A DNA stretch of 64,000 nucleotides from Adenophora triphylla var. japonica (Eukaryota > Streptophyta > Magnoliopsida > Asterales > Campanulaceae), in assembly GCA_022495995.1 (NCBI GenBank), contig JAFEMH010000933.1, positions 451,501 to 515,500 of the forward strand, read 5' to 3'. The first letter of the stretch is position 1. The number at the start of each line of letters is the position of its first letter. The position numbers were made by a program, and so were the translations under genes. Of the stretch, positions 22,083 through 34,687 are shown piece by piece. Under the pieces are notes generated by a model that did not search any database, was not told the DNA's origin, and saw only the letters and a program-made list of their open reading frames with translations.

Positions 22083-23904
22083 ATAAAGAAAAATAAAGAA
22101 AAGAAAAGAGAGTCATACAGTCAAAATTCGTAGGTTCTGTTAATTTTCTCATTAAATCAAGTCCTCCTCGGACTTGGGATATATTTGCACCCCCACGTTA
22201 TATTAAATGAAATGGTTTTGTTCTATATGATCACTTGTATTGCTCAACAAATAATTCCCAAAATGATTAATGTTTTGATTAATTAGTGTGATAAAGTCAA
22301 TCGATAGCTCCCACATAAACTTTACCATACCCACACAAAGGCCTCCATCAAGCCATACACTTTCCAAATCATATTCCTACTATCACCTTGACCAAGTCAA
22401 CGACGGTGGCAACATCATTGAATAACAAAGTGTTACTCATCATTAAATGATTGTCCTCAAGTCGATAATAAGCTAGGGGATTTCCTTCCCCCTCATGTGT
22501 ATCAAATAAGTTCAAACAGGGCCAAAAAATGAAGCCAAGGACCCAGCAGAGCTAGTCAGATGCTTAACAAATGGACGAATTTAAGGCTCGAAGAAATAGA
22601 AGTTGTCAAAACCAATTGAGCAGTTTAGGCAAAGGCAAGAGCGTATCATAAGTCCTTGAGCTATATTCAAATTCCCTCTCTTCTAAGAGCAAAGATCATC
22701 AGGAAATGGAATCAATGAAGCAGCCGTCAAATGCGAATTGTCAAGAAATCATCTCAAGGCCCGTGCCTCATCATCCAACCTTCCGTCCGAATCTTTTCAC
22801 CAAAGTAACCACAAATATTCATACCTTTACCCCAAAGCCAAAACACAGTTCGGCCTCGAACTACGACAACATGAGCTCCTTACCTTAAGGAACGTAGGCA
22901 ACAAGAAATAGTCCAGTTATAAACACATACAAATCCGTAAACCTGGTCTCATCGATGACCTCTCATATACACAAACCTTCTTTCACACCAAACCAAATTC
23001 GATCCTTGATATTGGTTGACTTTTCAAAACATTTCATCATATCGAGATTAATTGTTGAATAACCCGAACATCAATAAAGGGATTTATGCAATCATGTGAT
23101 TATTGTGAATAGAACAAGTTTTCAGAATGTCTCGACAATTCTTCTTTTTTACAAAATAGGAAAAAAATAGAATTAAACACTGGTTTTCTGTCAGAAAGAG
23201 TTTTCATACAATTTTACAAACCTTTCTATGCTTATACTCTCCCAAAAGAGTTAACCCAAAAGCATGTTTTTTGTGCCTACTTCAAATAAGGCATTCACAC
23301 AAATAGGGACTCATTCCCACCTTTCAAAAAAAATATACGCCCTTGCTAGTGTAGATTACAAGTCATTTCTTTTACATTTTCGTTGAGTGATTGATTAAAA
23401 AAAAGGAAAAAAATCAAGTATGGTTGCCTCGTCTGGATACACAAGGTTCAACTTGTATTGGGGCTGCACTGGATACAATTCATGATTCCTTGAATGAACA
23501 AACAGACTGGGGCTGTACCGATCATTTTGGGACTCAAAGTCAAAACACTTCTTTAAAAAGGGGCTTCCAAGTCATTTTTTCCAAGCCGGGGCTTCACCAA
23601 GACACTTCTTCACACCGGGGCTTTGTTTAGAAAAGGAGCCCGGAGCGTCGTCAAGTTATTTCTACAAACCGAAGCTTCGTCAAATCACAATCACCTCGAG
23701 CTAATGTATATCTATCTCAACTCTTTCCAAAGACATGGTGAACTAGTGCGATCAGACAAAATGCAAACAAACTCAAAGCCTAATCAAAGACTTTTAAATT
23801 AATTTTAGGTCGCAATCAATTAATAAACTTTATTCTTTGGTTTGACCTTTCAAAAGATATCGCTATTTCACAAAAATCGCTCTTTCTGGCTTTAAATATC
23901 TCTT
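22083..23904. other. Retroelement-derived spacer without a recognisable gene
   Basis: No convincing ORF. A Tat-like signature, CTCGAACTACGACAAC ... AAGGAACGTAGGCAAC, lies at about 22855-22905. At 23455-23700 about six GGGGCT(T/G) words recur every 35-50 bp (TCCAAGCCGGGGCTTCACC, CACACCGGGGCTTTG), a weak degenerate repeat. The rest looks like decayed 3' or LTR sequence. Confidence 0.4.
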
Positions 23905-24262
23905 CCTGAGATCCTTTCCTTTTACCTACTCGTGAGATCCCCCCCCCCAAGATTTTGCATCTCGCCATCTTTTTGTGAGATTCCCTCCTAAGAGTTCGCA
24001 TCTCGTTATATCCTAGTGAGATCTTTCCCTTATCAATTCGTGAGATTCTATCCCGAGACTTCGCATCTCGCTTTCTCCTCGTGAGATATTCCCCGTTATC
24101 TCTTCATGAGATTATCTACCGAGACTTTGCATCTTGTTTTCTCCTCGTGAGATCTTTCCCGTTATATATTCGTGAGATTCTCTCCCGAGACTTTGCATCT
24201 CGTTTTTCTCCTTGTGAGATCCTTCCCCATGATATCCCCGTAAAATTCTTTCCTGTAACAAC
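23905..24262. repeat. Tandem array of ~66-bp units (about 5 copies)
   Basis: Units contain TTCGTGAGATTCTCTCCCG, AGACTTTGCATCTCG and TTTTCTCCTCGTGAGATC followed by TTTCCCGTTAT. A run of ten C interrupts the first copies near 23940. No gene. It lies upstream of the Tat3 array and is unrelated to it. Confidence 0.85.
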
Positions 24263-25039
24263 TCCCAATCCAGGAATAACTCTTTGAGGTACCAAACGGA
24301 TTTGATCTTGCATTTCGCCTCAGATTTGTTTCAAAATTTATTCCCAGACTGAAAAGTCAGCAAAATCCGTACGGACCTCCTTGCATGCAAGTTTGATCCT
24401 TACGGATCACTTTGTTCCCCCTAGCAAAAAAAAATTTGCAGCAACAAACTGTTGCTGCCCGCAGCAGGATTTTACACCCCAACTGCTCAAAAAATCTACC
24501 AAACATGTTTAAACCCATATACCACAAAGAAAACATTCTGGGCTCATGCGACAAGCACAAAACGATTAAAACACGTAGAAACAACTCCCACGTTATTACA
24601 AATAAAATGAGCACGTTACATGTGAATAAATTGTGTATAATTATACAAATGTTTTGTTACACTCCTCACTAACATGCACAGGAAAAAGAAAAAAAAAACC
24701 TACTATGAGTTATCATCAAGCCACATCATCATCATCCGAAAAGTTAACCCCTTCCTCAACCGAATACTCCATGAAGTCCACAGGGGTAAGACCGGAAAAG
24801 GGGTCGAAGAAGGGAAAGGAAGACGAGCCCTCGGCCTGTGTATTGGACTGAGGAAAGAACCGCGGAAGCAGCCACGCACCTCTGCCCTAATTGATGGAGC
24901 TCCCATAATGATTGTACCTACCTTTGGTTTGTATATTGGATGGACCATATTGCACACTTCAAGAAATTGACCTTCTTACCCCTAACCCTTGGATGTCCAA
25001 AAGGAATCCCTTGCAAATATTATCCATTTTGATCCCCAA
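24263..25039 (-). pseudogene. Short antisense coding remnant upstream of the Tat3 array
   Basis: The clearest part is minus 24960-24700: MVHPIYKPKVGTIIMGAPS and, in a second frame, a C-terminus-like stretch PFSGLTPVDFMEYSVEEG then VNFSDDDDVA and a stop near 24716. The acidic tail and the position (antisense, just before array and LTR) parallel the Tat1 antisense gene. No domain is recognised. The rest of the segment (24263-24690) shows no gene. Confidence 0.27.
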
Positions 25040-25470
25040 AATAACTTCGGCCGTCATCGTAAGCCCGAATCTCTTTTCAGCCGTCATCGTAAGCCTAAAC
25101 CCTTCTTCGGCCATCATCGTAAGGCCGAACTTTTCTTCGGCCGTCATCGTAAGCCCGAACCTTTCTTCGGCCGTCATCGTAAGCCCAAAACCTTCTTCAG
25201 GCGTTATCATAAGCCCAAACCTTTCTTCAACCACTATCGTAAGCCCGAACCTTTCTTCGGCCGTCATCGTAAGCCCGAAGCTCTATTCGGCTGTCATCGT
25301 AAGCTCGAACTCTTCTTTGGCAGTCATCGTAAGCCCGAACCCTTCTTCGATCTATCATGGTAAGTCGAACCTTTCTTCGGCCATCATCATAAGCCCGAAC
25401 CTTTCTTAGGCTGTCATTGTAATCTCAAACCTCTTTTTGACCGTCATTGTAAGCTTGAATCTCTCCCCAA
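25040..25470 (+). repeat. Tandem array of 30-bp units (about 14 copies), 3' region of Tat3
   Basis: Units read TTCGGCCGTCATCGTAAGCC followed by CGAACCTTTC, period 30 bp. Because 30 is a multiple of 3, all frames stay open and give repetitive peptides (FFGRHRKPEP), which are artefacts. Confidence 0.93.
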
Positions 25471-25877
25471 TTGAGTGGAAAAGTATTTCAAACCAAGGAA
25501 TCACACAATGCCACCCAAGGCCATCGAATCTCGCTAGGTTTTTAATGCCTATATGAAACAAATCATTCTCAACTCAGGCCGAGACCCATCCGAATTGTTC
25601 TCAAACTTAGGTTCAGACACCTCCAAAACTGTCTCACCCAGGACGGATACCCCTGAATCATTCCCCAAAGGTTGAGGCCCATTCGAATTGTCCACATATT
25701 CGAACTGCGATTTGCTTGATTCCAACTCAGGAGGATACGTAGGAATCCTATCAAAGGGTCTAGCCATCCGACCAACTCGGTCGCTTATCTCTCCCTCCCA
25801 ACAAGTGATCCAGATCGGGATTCTAATTTTTATCAACGAACCCACTTCCTCCGTAAGTAATGTTGCTGATGGGCTTC
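25471..25877 (+). other. Tat3 3' untranslated segment with GATACGTAGG signature
   Basis: No gene. GAACTGCGATTTGCTTGATTC followed by GAGGATACGTAGGAATCC lies at about 25695-25755, the same signature as in Tat1. It ends at GATGGGCTTC just before the LTR, comparable to GAGGGCTGCTT in Tat1. Confidence 0.55.
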
Positions 25878-27484
25878 TGTAAGTACCCCAATCCGAACAG
25901 CTCTCCATTCGAGCATGTATGAAGGCCACCGAGAGTACGCTTATCCAAAATTACAAAGTCCCGTGAATTTTTGAGCATTAAATTGACCAAGCGAGGCAAT
26001 AAAGGATCTTTTGCAAATTAAAAACCTCAGAATGACCTCGCAAGATAACAAAAGTCAAAATATGCTGACTCACGCCTTGATCCTTATGGATCACCTTGTA
26101 AAAGTCAAGGCAAATTCGTACGAACCACCTTACACTTCCAGAAATCTATAAATACAGCCCTCTTGTTCCTTCATTTGGGACAGAAGTTGAGGGTAACATT
26201 TGAGAGTATTAGGGGAGATTCTGCTGAAGTGAGGGCATAATTTTTCTCTCCTTCTTATCACCTTAAAAAACCAAACACTTTTCCAACAAATCAAGCCTTA
26301 GGAAGATAGAAAGAACCAACATTGGTGAGATCTCCTTCCAAACCCTAATAACACCCTAATCTCTCATTTTCAAGTCTTTAATCCATTTATGAATCATTGT
26401 TGTTAAATCTATCATCTACAATGTAGTCTTTTACTTGTTGTTTCACATTATATACCTAAAACATCTAAATGATCCTAAAAGTTTTTCCATTCACAACGTG
26501 CTTAAGAATGGAAGTGTAATGGAGATAGTGGTTTGTTTACAATCATTTCAAGCATTGTCTTTTCCTTATTTACTTTCAAATGTCTTCATCTCCTAAGTCA
26601 TCTTTTGATTTACTTTCTTTGAAGGTACTATGATACAAGTAACCCTAATCTTCAAGGATGAACTAATCATTCATAGTAAAGATGTGTACCTAGGGATTAA
26701 GGTTACAATGTTGATGTAACCTCATTTTTTTCCATTTTCTCTCTTAAATATGACAAATGTTCAAGTTTATCTTCAAAAAATATTTCATTTCTCTATTTCA
26801 AACAAACAATATCCATTGTTGTCTATCAAGAAAAGCTTAAAAAACCACCATTGTTGTACTATTCTAGGGCTTGTAGATGACAACATTGGTATTGAATGTT
26901 TTACTTTTTTCCATGTTTCATGTTAATATTCTGGATAGTTTCAGAAGTTGTCAACTTTCCTTATTTCAGCTCTAATCCTAGGAACATCAGAAATTAACTG
27001 ATAAAACAGAAAAACAGCATACTACACATATAGATCCATACGAACCTCCTTGTAAAGGAGCATTGATACATACATATCAGTTTGTAAGCTGTGACATTTG
27101 TTCAGTTTTTTCCAGTTTTCTATTTTCAGATTTATTTTAAAACCCTTTTTATCAAAACAAACTGTTTTTCTAAAACTGCACTGTTTTTTTCTTTTCTTTT
27201 TTAGTTATAAAACCATTTGATCTCAAACACACACACACACACAAAATTTTCAAAAAAGGTTAGAAAGTCTCATAAATATGAGGCGTTTTGGGTGAACACT
27301 AAATTATATTCACGAGGTGTAACGTGGCCTCCGAAATCAAAATCTTACATCAAAAAGCCTTTTGTCAATGTTTTGGGCTCACAAAACGGCGGGACGACTA
27401 TCTTTTTATGGAAATTCATCTGTCCAAATTTTCAAAGCATTTTCAAACTTCCCATGCGTTCGAGCATCGGATCGGGTAATTTCA
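25878..27484 (+). mobile_element. Tat3 3' LTR (Ty3/Gypsy, Tat lineage)
   Basis: Starts TGTAAGTACCCCAATCC and ends GGGTAATTTCA at 27484, where minus-strand Copia integrase coding resumes; 1,607 bp. TATAAATA is at 26147-26154. Near the end lie GAGGCGTTTTGGGTGAAC (27280), GTGTAACGTGGCCTCCGAA (27317) and AAAACGGCGGGACGACT (27382), in the same order as in Tat1 and Tat2. An (AC)n run sits at 27227-27243. No recognisable protein. Confidence 0.75.
26147..26154 (+). promoter_or_regulatory. Tat3 LTR TATA box
   Basis: TATAAATA, 269 bp after the LTR start. Confidence 0.5.
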
Positions 27485-29120
27485 CAATCTTCTATAAATG
27501 TAATGAAATACTTATTCCCACCTCGAGTTTGCACTAACTTAAGATCACAAATATTTGTATGAATTAATTCAAGAGGTGTTGTGTTTCTTTTTACTACATT
27601 AAATGGTGCCTAAGTCATTTTTTCCTTAACGGAAATTTCACACTTGTTAGTCGAATAAGATTTAGACATCTGAATTAAATCTTGATTTACTAACTCTTAA
27701 TTATGTTAAATTTACATGTCCTAATCTATCATGCCATAAGTGAGGACTATCTAACAAGTAAACATAAGAAACAACACTTTAATTCTTCGCCTCAGGGCGG
27801 ATTACGTTCATTACATTCATATTGAAAAGGCCCTTCTCGAGGTAACCTTTTCCAAGGAAAAGACCATTTTTGGTCAACACAAACTTATCGGATTCAAACA
27901 CTAATCTAAAATTGGTCTTGCTCAATAAAGCGTCGGAAACCAGGTTCTTACGGATGTCTGGGACATGCAGCACATCCAGTAAAGTCAACTCCTTGCCTGA
28001 ATTTATCTTCAATACAATTTTTCCAATGCCCAAAACATTGGATGTAGCAGAATTTCCCATATAAAGCTTTCTTCCAAAAATGGGAGTGTAGGATGAGAAT
28101 CTCTCCTTATCTGCATAAATATGGTGGGTAGAATTTGTATCTATCCACCATTCTTTTGGATTATCATCCAATTTAGCCAAATTGGCTTCAAATACTACAA
28201 CAGAAAAATCAAGCTCATATCATCAACAACGTTAGCTTGATTCATGTTGCCTCTCAAGTCTTCCCTCATTGGGTGCCGACAATCATTAGCTACATGACCG
28301 GGCTTGCCACAATTGTAGCATGCCCCTTTAAAATTCTTGATCGGCTTATTTCTAGCATTTCCTGAATGCTTCCTCTTCTTGCTTGTGCTTGCTTCAACAA
28401 GGTGGACCTTTGCTTCATCTTGCTTTTGTTAGCCATTCTCCCGGCTATTCTCCTCTATTTGAAGACAAATTACCAGGTCTTTTAGCCCCATATCCTTGCA
28501 CTTATGCTTGAGGTAATTCTTGAAGTCCTTACATGCTGGAGGTAATTTCTCAATGATTGATGCCACCTTGAATGGTTCATTCATAATCATCCCTTCAGCA
28601 GTTAATCCATGCAGGATCAACTGAAACTCATCTACTTGGATGGCCACAGTCTTTGTGTCAACCATCTGTAGTCAAGGTACTTGTCGACTATAATTTTTTT
28701 TGAACCAGCATCCTCAATTTTGTACTTTCGCTCCAAAGTGTTCCATAACTCTTTGGTCGTCTCAACGAGACATTACACACTCTAGAGGACATCATCCAAC
28801 CCATTCAATATGTAATTTCTACCCAAGAAATTACCATGATCCCATGCCTCTTTGGCAACCCGCCTTTGATGGTCGGGATCATCAACTAGTATAGAAGGGG
28901 GGGTCCTCTTTCAAGAACCTCTGCAGACTGAGGGCGGTCAGGTAAAATAACATCTTTTGCTGTCACCTCTTAAAATCCACCCCCGTGAACTTTGCAGGTT
29001 TCTCACCATGTGTCGAGTTAGTCAGAGCAGAAGAAGATGCAACATCCTAATTAGTTGTATCTTGGGTTTGACTAGTAATAAGCCCAGAAGATTGGGAGGT
29101 ATCATTTTCATTAGCCATTT
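27485..29120 (-). pseudogene. Ty1/Copia gag-protease-integrase fragment
   Basis: Minus strand. Start ATG 29118 (MANENDTSQSSGLITSQ). The gag (UBN2-type) has [20 protein letters not shown] near 28740 and then FQLILHGLTAEGMIMNEPF and FKNYLKHKCKDMGLKDLV to 28429. A CCHC knuckle CYNCGKPGHVANDC is near 28320. The protease [12 protein letters not shown] is near 28140 (the usual catalytic Asp is kept: DT). GAG-pre-integrase LWHDRLGHVNL is near 27725, and the start of integrase has [12 protein letters not shown] and [10 protein letters not shown] at 27490. Frameshifts and stops occur near 28660, 28430, 28210 and 27775. The rest of pol is absent because the Tat3 LTR ends here, consistent with Tat3 having inserted into this Copia. 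Confidence 0.88.
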
Positions 29121-30150
29121 TCAAGAAAATTGTTTAATAAATTCTTATTACGATTGTTAGTGAAAATATTTCAAAATTAGAAATAATTCAAAATAATTTT
29201 TTTTTTTGAAAATGGGAAAATAGAAAATAGAAGGAGATGAAGAGACGGAAAATAAAGTAAAATAAAATTATTAACCGGGACAGAAAACGAGTATTGTGAA
29301 ACACAATCTGCATAAGAAGAATTTGCTCTCGTAAGATAAAACGACTTTTCGACCACTGATGAAAGCACTTCAAATCAAGAGACCTACGAATTAACAGTGT
29401 TTAGAATTTCTGAACTTTGAAGGAGGAACAATGCTTCAATATGCACTAACTAACAGATTTCTCTCATGCTTTGGATGATGCAATGAATTAATCTGACATT
29501 TTGGGGGCTATTTATAGTTTTTCAAGAGTTATGGTGCCTTTTATGGAATAGACACAATTCAGAACTGATGGATCTATACCGTTCGATCTGATCCTGATCA
29601 AGACACCAGATTGAGTGTAGCGACCCACACCCATTCGAGGAGACGCGGATCCTCTATCTGAACCAACCCATGTCCATTCGAATGGACACACCCTCCCATT
29701 GCACCTATTCGGCCCAATCTGTTCGCCCCGCGTACATATTAAGCTCAATTCGCGGCCCGCCCCACTTGGGCGTCCATGAAGCGAACCGAACCGTCCCTTG
29801 GTTCAAACCAGTGCATGCACCGAATCGCCTGATTCAACCCACGAGCTTAACCATCTAGCTGGATGAGCTAGACAAAATTGTAAGGCTCCTAGCAACGATG
29901 CGATCGTGCGAAGTGCAAAGTGTGCCCTAAAGTGCCCAATGTGCCCTTTTCGGGCTCGGGCTCGGATCGTGGATCGAATTTAAGCTATTCTAAAACTAGC
30001 AAAATTATGCCACTATTTGAATGGATAGTCCAATGGACCACTAGGTTGCATGGTAGGTGGATAACACATGATTTTTATCTCCTTGAAGTTGATGAGTTTA
30101 TAAACTCTCCTAATTTGTGCTTTTTAGGCAATATGTGATATAACTTTTCA
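29121..30150 (-). mobile_element. Leader and 5' LTR region of the Copia element (bounds uncertain)
   Basis: Upstream of the Copia gag on the minus strand. A promoter-like TATAAATAG lies at 29516-29508, and the region is GC-richer (29560-29960) than its flanks. No ORF of note. No clear TG...CA ends or primer site could be picked. Confidence 0.4.
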
Positions 30151-31426
30151 TATTTACAAAACTTTTCATAAACCCATTATAAATTGTATAGTTTGACCAT
30201 TAAGTTCTCATTCACCACAATTTGGTTTGGAGAAAATAAATAAATCACATTAATCTACTCCAAATGTAGATTAAAAATATGAAATCTATTTTCATTTAAA
30301 AAAAATGAAATTACATTTAATTTTTTGTCAAATATTAGTTAAACCCAATATTTGAAACCAAATTTTAACACGTTTGTGATAAGCTCAACAATATATTTAA
30401 ACAATGAACTATTAATACTAATTATTTGCAGATGAATATATTAAAGAGAGATGTCTTTTATTGTTCATATTCCGAATTGGGAGAGAACGGCAAATCACAT
30501 ATATGAGCCAATATATCTGAAAGCAAACCGTCCCCCGCCCGAAGTTGCTTTGCATTTCTCTTGCCATTTGTGGTAACAACAAAAAAGTTGGGAAAATTAT
30601 TTTTTGTATCTATATGAGTATACTACTTATTTTGTTTCAAATAGAATATCTATATTTTTAAGTAGTTATTCTCTATAATAAATAAGAGCAAATTTAAATT
30701 TTTTTGGGTGTTCATTTTGAGCTGAGGGAAGGGAAGAAGATAAACAGAGGAAAAGAATAACGGGGAGAGAGAGAGACTGAGAGATAGTAAAGGAAAAGAA
30801 GTTAGGGGATTAACACAACCTTTAGTTGTCTTTGGATTGTTTACTTAAGGGAATTGAGCTTGAACATAATTTAATTATGAACCAGAAAATAGAACTGGGC
30901 ATGTTCATTTTCCCACCTCTATAGCCTAGTTGTGGCCCAAAGTTTGCATTTGTTATGGGACATATACTATTGCACTGAACTATAAGCATTAGAGCCTGAA
31001 TTTGGCTATTGTCTAAATTAGGCCCACTTTTTTTAAATCTATCAAAACTAGTAATATAATGAATATATCATTTTAATTAATTAAAAATTGACCTAATTAC
31101 AATATTTTTATATCATTATCACTAAAAATCAATTGACATATGATTCTCGAACCAAAAATGAAATTTCAAACACTAATTTATAAATGCAACTTTCAACAGT
31201 ACTCTACAAATATTAATGAATAGTTACCATTTTTACTAATAAAATATATTTAAAAAATAAAAAATGAAATAATTTATCTCTATAACACTAGGACTTCTCA
31301 AAATCAGACCATTTCAAAAATAATCAACAATAATTAAAATGACCAAACAATATTTTATGTCATATCCAACAAATGATGGCCCAATTTTTTTTTATTATTT
31401 TCTGAAATTAGATCTATATCACAATT
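30151..31426. other. AT-rich spacer, no gene seen
   Basis: Both strands lack a convincing ORF. A GA-rich patch (GGGGAGAGAGAGAGACTGAG) is at 30761-30780. The right end supplies the target site of Mutator-like element A. Confidence 0.5.
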
Positions 31427-31435
31427 GACCTATAT

Positions 31436-34228
31436 GAGGCATTTATCAAATAATCCCTCTAAAGAAACAATACTACTTTCTAGGACAATTTATAATTTGC
31501 TTAACCATTTAGTCTCTAGCTTAATAACTACACCTTCCCAACATTTTAATAAGTTCACCCTCATATCATTTCACTAAATCCACTCTCTTTAACAATTTAA
31601 TTTCTTTTCAACCACCCTCACCTTAGGTCACCCCCTCCCCATCTTCTCCGGTCAACACTTCCGGCAACCATCAACTCCGGCGACTTTTTCCGGCGACTTT
31701 TTTTTCTTTTTCTTTTTTTTTTTTTTTTTGCGCCGGCGACCTCTCCGGCGACCAAACAACTGAGAACTTAACATATCAGTAAGTTCTCAGTTGTCAACTA
31801 AACTACTAAGAACACAATTAACTCCGGCGACTACCAACTCCGGCGACCACCAACTCCGGCGACCTCTCCGGGGACCAAACAACTGAGAACTTAACTTATC
31901 AGTAAGTTCTCAGTTGTCAGCTAAACTACTAAGAACACAATTAACTCCGGCGACCACCAACTCCGGCGACCTCTTCGGCGACCAAACAACTGAGAACTTA
32001 ACTTATAGTAAGTTCTCAGTTGTCAACTAAACTACTAAGAACACAATTAACTCTGGCGACTACCAACTCCGGCGACCTCTCCGGCGACCAAACAACTGAA
32101 AACTTAACTTATCAGTAAGTTCTCAGTTCTCAACTAAACTACTAAGAACACAATTAACTCCGGCGACTACCAACTCCGGCGACCACCAACTCCGGCGACC
32201 AAACAACTGAGAACTTAACTTATCAGTAAGTTCTCAGTTGTCAACTAAACTACTAAGAACACGATCAACTCCGGCGACCACCAACTCCGGCGACCTCTCC
32301 GGCGACCAAACAATTGAGAACTTATCAGTAAGTTCTCAGTTGTCAACTAAACTACTAATAACACGATCAACTCCGGCGACCAAAGAACTGAGAACCTATC
32401 AGTAAGTTCTCAGTTGTCAACTAAACTACTAAGAACACGATCAACTCCGGCGACCACCAACTCCGGGGACCTCTCCGGCAACCAAACAATTGAGAACTTA
32501 TCAGTAAGTTCTCAGTTGTCAACTAAACTACAAAGAACACGATTAACTACGGCGACCTCTCCGGCGACCAAACAACTGAGAACTTAACTTATCAGTAAGT
32601 TATCAGTTATCAACTAAACTACTAAGAACATGATCAACTCCGGCGACCAAACAATTGAGAACTTAAATTATCAGTAAGTTCTCAGTTGTCAACTAAATAA
32701 CTTAGAACACGATCAACTCCGACAATTTATTCGGCGGCCAAATAACTGACAACTTAACTTATCAATAAGTTCTCAGCTGTCTCCACTAAGAACACGATCA
32801 ACTCCGACGATCACCAACTCCGACAACCAAAACAATTGAGAACTTATCAGTAAGTTCTCAGTTATCAACTAAACTACTAGAACACGATCAACTCCGGCAC
32901 GTGACCAACTTCGGCGACCAAACATTTGAGAACTTCGAGCTGTTCTTAGTTGTTCTGTAGAGAAGTTCTCAATTGTCAATCGTTCTCAGTTAAATTAGTA
33001 AGAACACGACTAATCCGACAATCAACAATTGAGATCTTCTCAGTTGTTCTCAATTGTCCCTAAATATATATATTTTTTTTCATAATTCATTATAAATTTG
33101 CAAATTAAAAGTTTGAAAAAGAATAGCAAAAATTTTATGATTTTTTTTTCTATTAGAAAACATTTATTTTCAAATTGACCCCCTAAATATAAAATGATCA
33201 TTATTTTTGGTCGGATGGGACAGAGGGAATAGAGGTGGGTGTTGGGATGGAGGAGTCCCATCTACAAACATAATCATCAACTCCAGCACCATACTAGATC
33301 ATACCCATATTAAATACATTCATATTCCCCATAATGTTACCTTCACTGCTCACACTTTCTCTTTCTCTACGCGAGAACAACAAAAATGGAGTCGTAAACA
33401 CAGCACAACAATCTCCAAAAGCTCCCCATCTTTCTCTCTCTAAAATCAATGTTCTCTTTCTAAAACACAAACACAACTTGACTCTCATCTGAGCCCTTAA
33501 CCTCGCCATAGATTCACACGGAGTAAACCATGACTGCTGCACGAAAATTCGGCCATATTTGGTGTGTGTTTTATTTGCAAGAAGATAAATGGGGGTAGTA
33601 TTAACAGAGCAGAATGAGAGATTTTGTCAGATCAGAGATGAGAGTTACAGATTTAGTCACAAGGACGGCTGAGAAATTAAGGACCAAGAAGCTCCACCGA
33701 AACTGGTATGTTAAGGTGATGGAGTTCCAGATCTGGTGAAAATTACTTCGGTCCGGCGAAGAGTTGTGGCCGAAAAGTAAGAGAGACAGAGACATCATAC
33801 ATGAAAGAAAAGGGACGTCGACGGAAAGAGAGAGAGATCAGACGGTCGGAGGTACGGGAAGGCGTGGCCGGAGGGTAGGTTTTTATTTGGGGGTGTTGGG
33901 CGGGAGGGAGTCGCCGGAGTTGAGGGGGACGGTCGCCGGAGTTGAGGGATCGGCGCCGAAATTTGTGGAGGGGAGGGGTGGTGACGGGAGAGAGGGAGTA
34001 GAGAGAGAAAGTGTGTGTGAGAGAGAGTGTGTGTGTGTGTTTGTGACTGGGTGGGTGGGTGGGTGGGTGGGTGAGGAGGGGAGGAGGGTATAATTATATT
34101 ATTTAAATTAAGTGAGGGATTATATGGTAGAATAAAATATTTTTAAGGATTAGGAAGTAGATTAAGAAATAGGTTATCTTAGGATGTAGATTAGATATTA
34201 TTGAGGGACTATGGCGTAATTTTTTCTT
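31436..34228. mobile_element. Mutator-like element A, non-autonomous
   Basis: Starts GAGGCATTTATCAAATAATC and ends TAATTTTTTCTT. It is flanked by GACCTATAT (31427-31435) and GACCTAAAT (34229-34237), a 9-bp target duplication with one mismatch. The outer ~290 bp and the adjacent array match, in inverted orientation, the right end of element B (37015-37304). The inner ~330 bp (33900-34228) match B's left end, including (GTGG)n/(CCCA)n and GAGAGAAAGTGTGTG tracts. No transposase. The interior 33200-33880 is unrelated to B and may be captured sequence, for example MRDFVRSEMRVTDLVTRTAE from ATG 33613, which is not recognised. Confidence 0.75.
31725..33050. repeat. Subterminal hairpin array of element A
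   Basis: About a dozen degenerate units of ~60-125 bp built from CTCCGGCGACC words and the hairpin ACTGAGAACTTA / TAAGTTCTCAGT with a short loop, followed by CAACTAAACTACTAAGAACAC. No coding. Confidence 0.9.
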
Positions 34229-34687
34229 GACCTAAATCCATGTTATTATGTATAAAGATTAATTTGCCCTTAATAAAAGATGTAGGAGAAAATTACGTCA
34301 TAGTACCTCAATAATATCTAATCTACATCCTAAGACAGCCTAATTCTTAATCTACTTTCTAATCCTAAAAAATATTTTGTCATACCATATAATCCCTCAC
34401 TTAATTTAAATGATATTAACCCCTCCCCTACCTCCCTCCCACCCACCCACCCACCCACAAACACACACACACACACTTTCTCTCTCTACCCCTCTCTCCC
34501 GTCACCTCCCCTCCCCTCCTCCACTTCCGGCGACCATCACCCATAACTCCGGCGACCTATTACTCTGACGACGACAGTCCACCTCCTCAACTCCACTAAC
34601 GACTTCTGCACTTTCCACTCCAATTACACTACAGAAGAAATAGTAGCCCTTTTTTTTTAATCGATCGATTGATATTCAGAAAGAAAA

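Noticed and set aside
24959..25409. Overlapping frames of 100-165 codons on both strands (RHRKPEPFFG, AEERFGLTM)
   Set aside because: Product of a 30-bp repeat (multiple of three) keeping all phases open.
27217..27562. Plus-strand 106-codon frame at the end of the Tat3 LTR
   Set aside because: It overlaps the conserved U5 block and the Copia junction; no domain.
33294..34093. Frames inside Mutator-like element A (33294-33542 minus, 33764-34093 plus) as captured genes
   Set aside because: The plus frame is GT/GA microsatellite-driven and the minus frame has no recognisable domain; captured origin cannot be supported.
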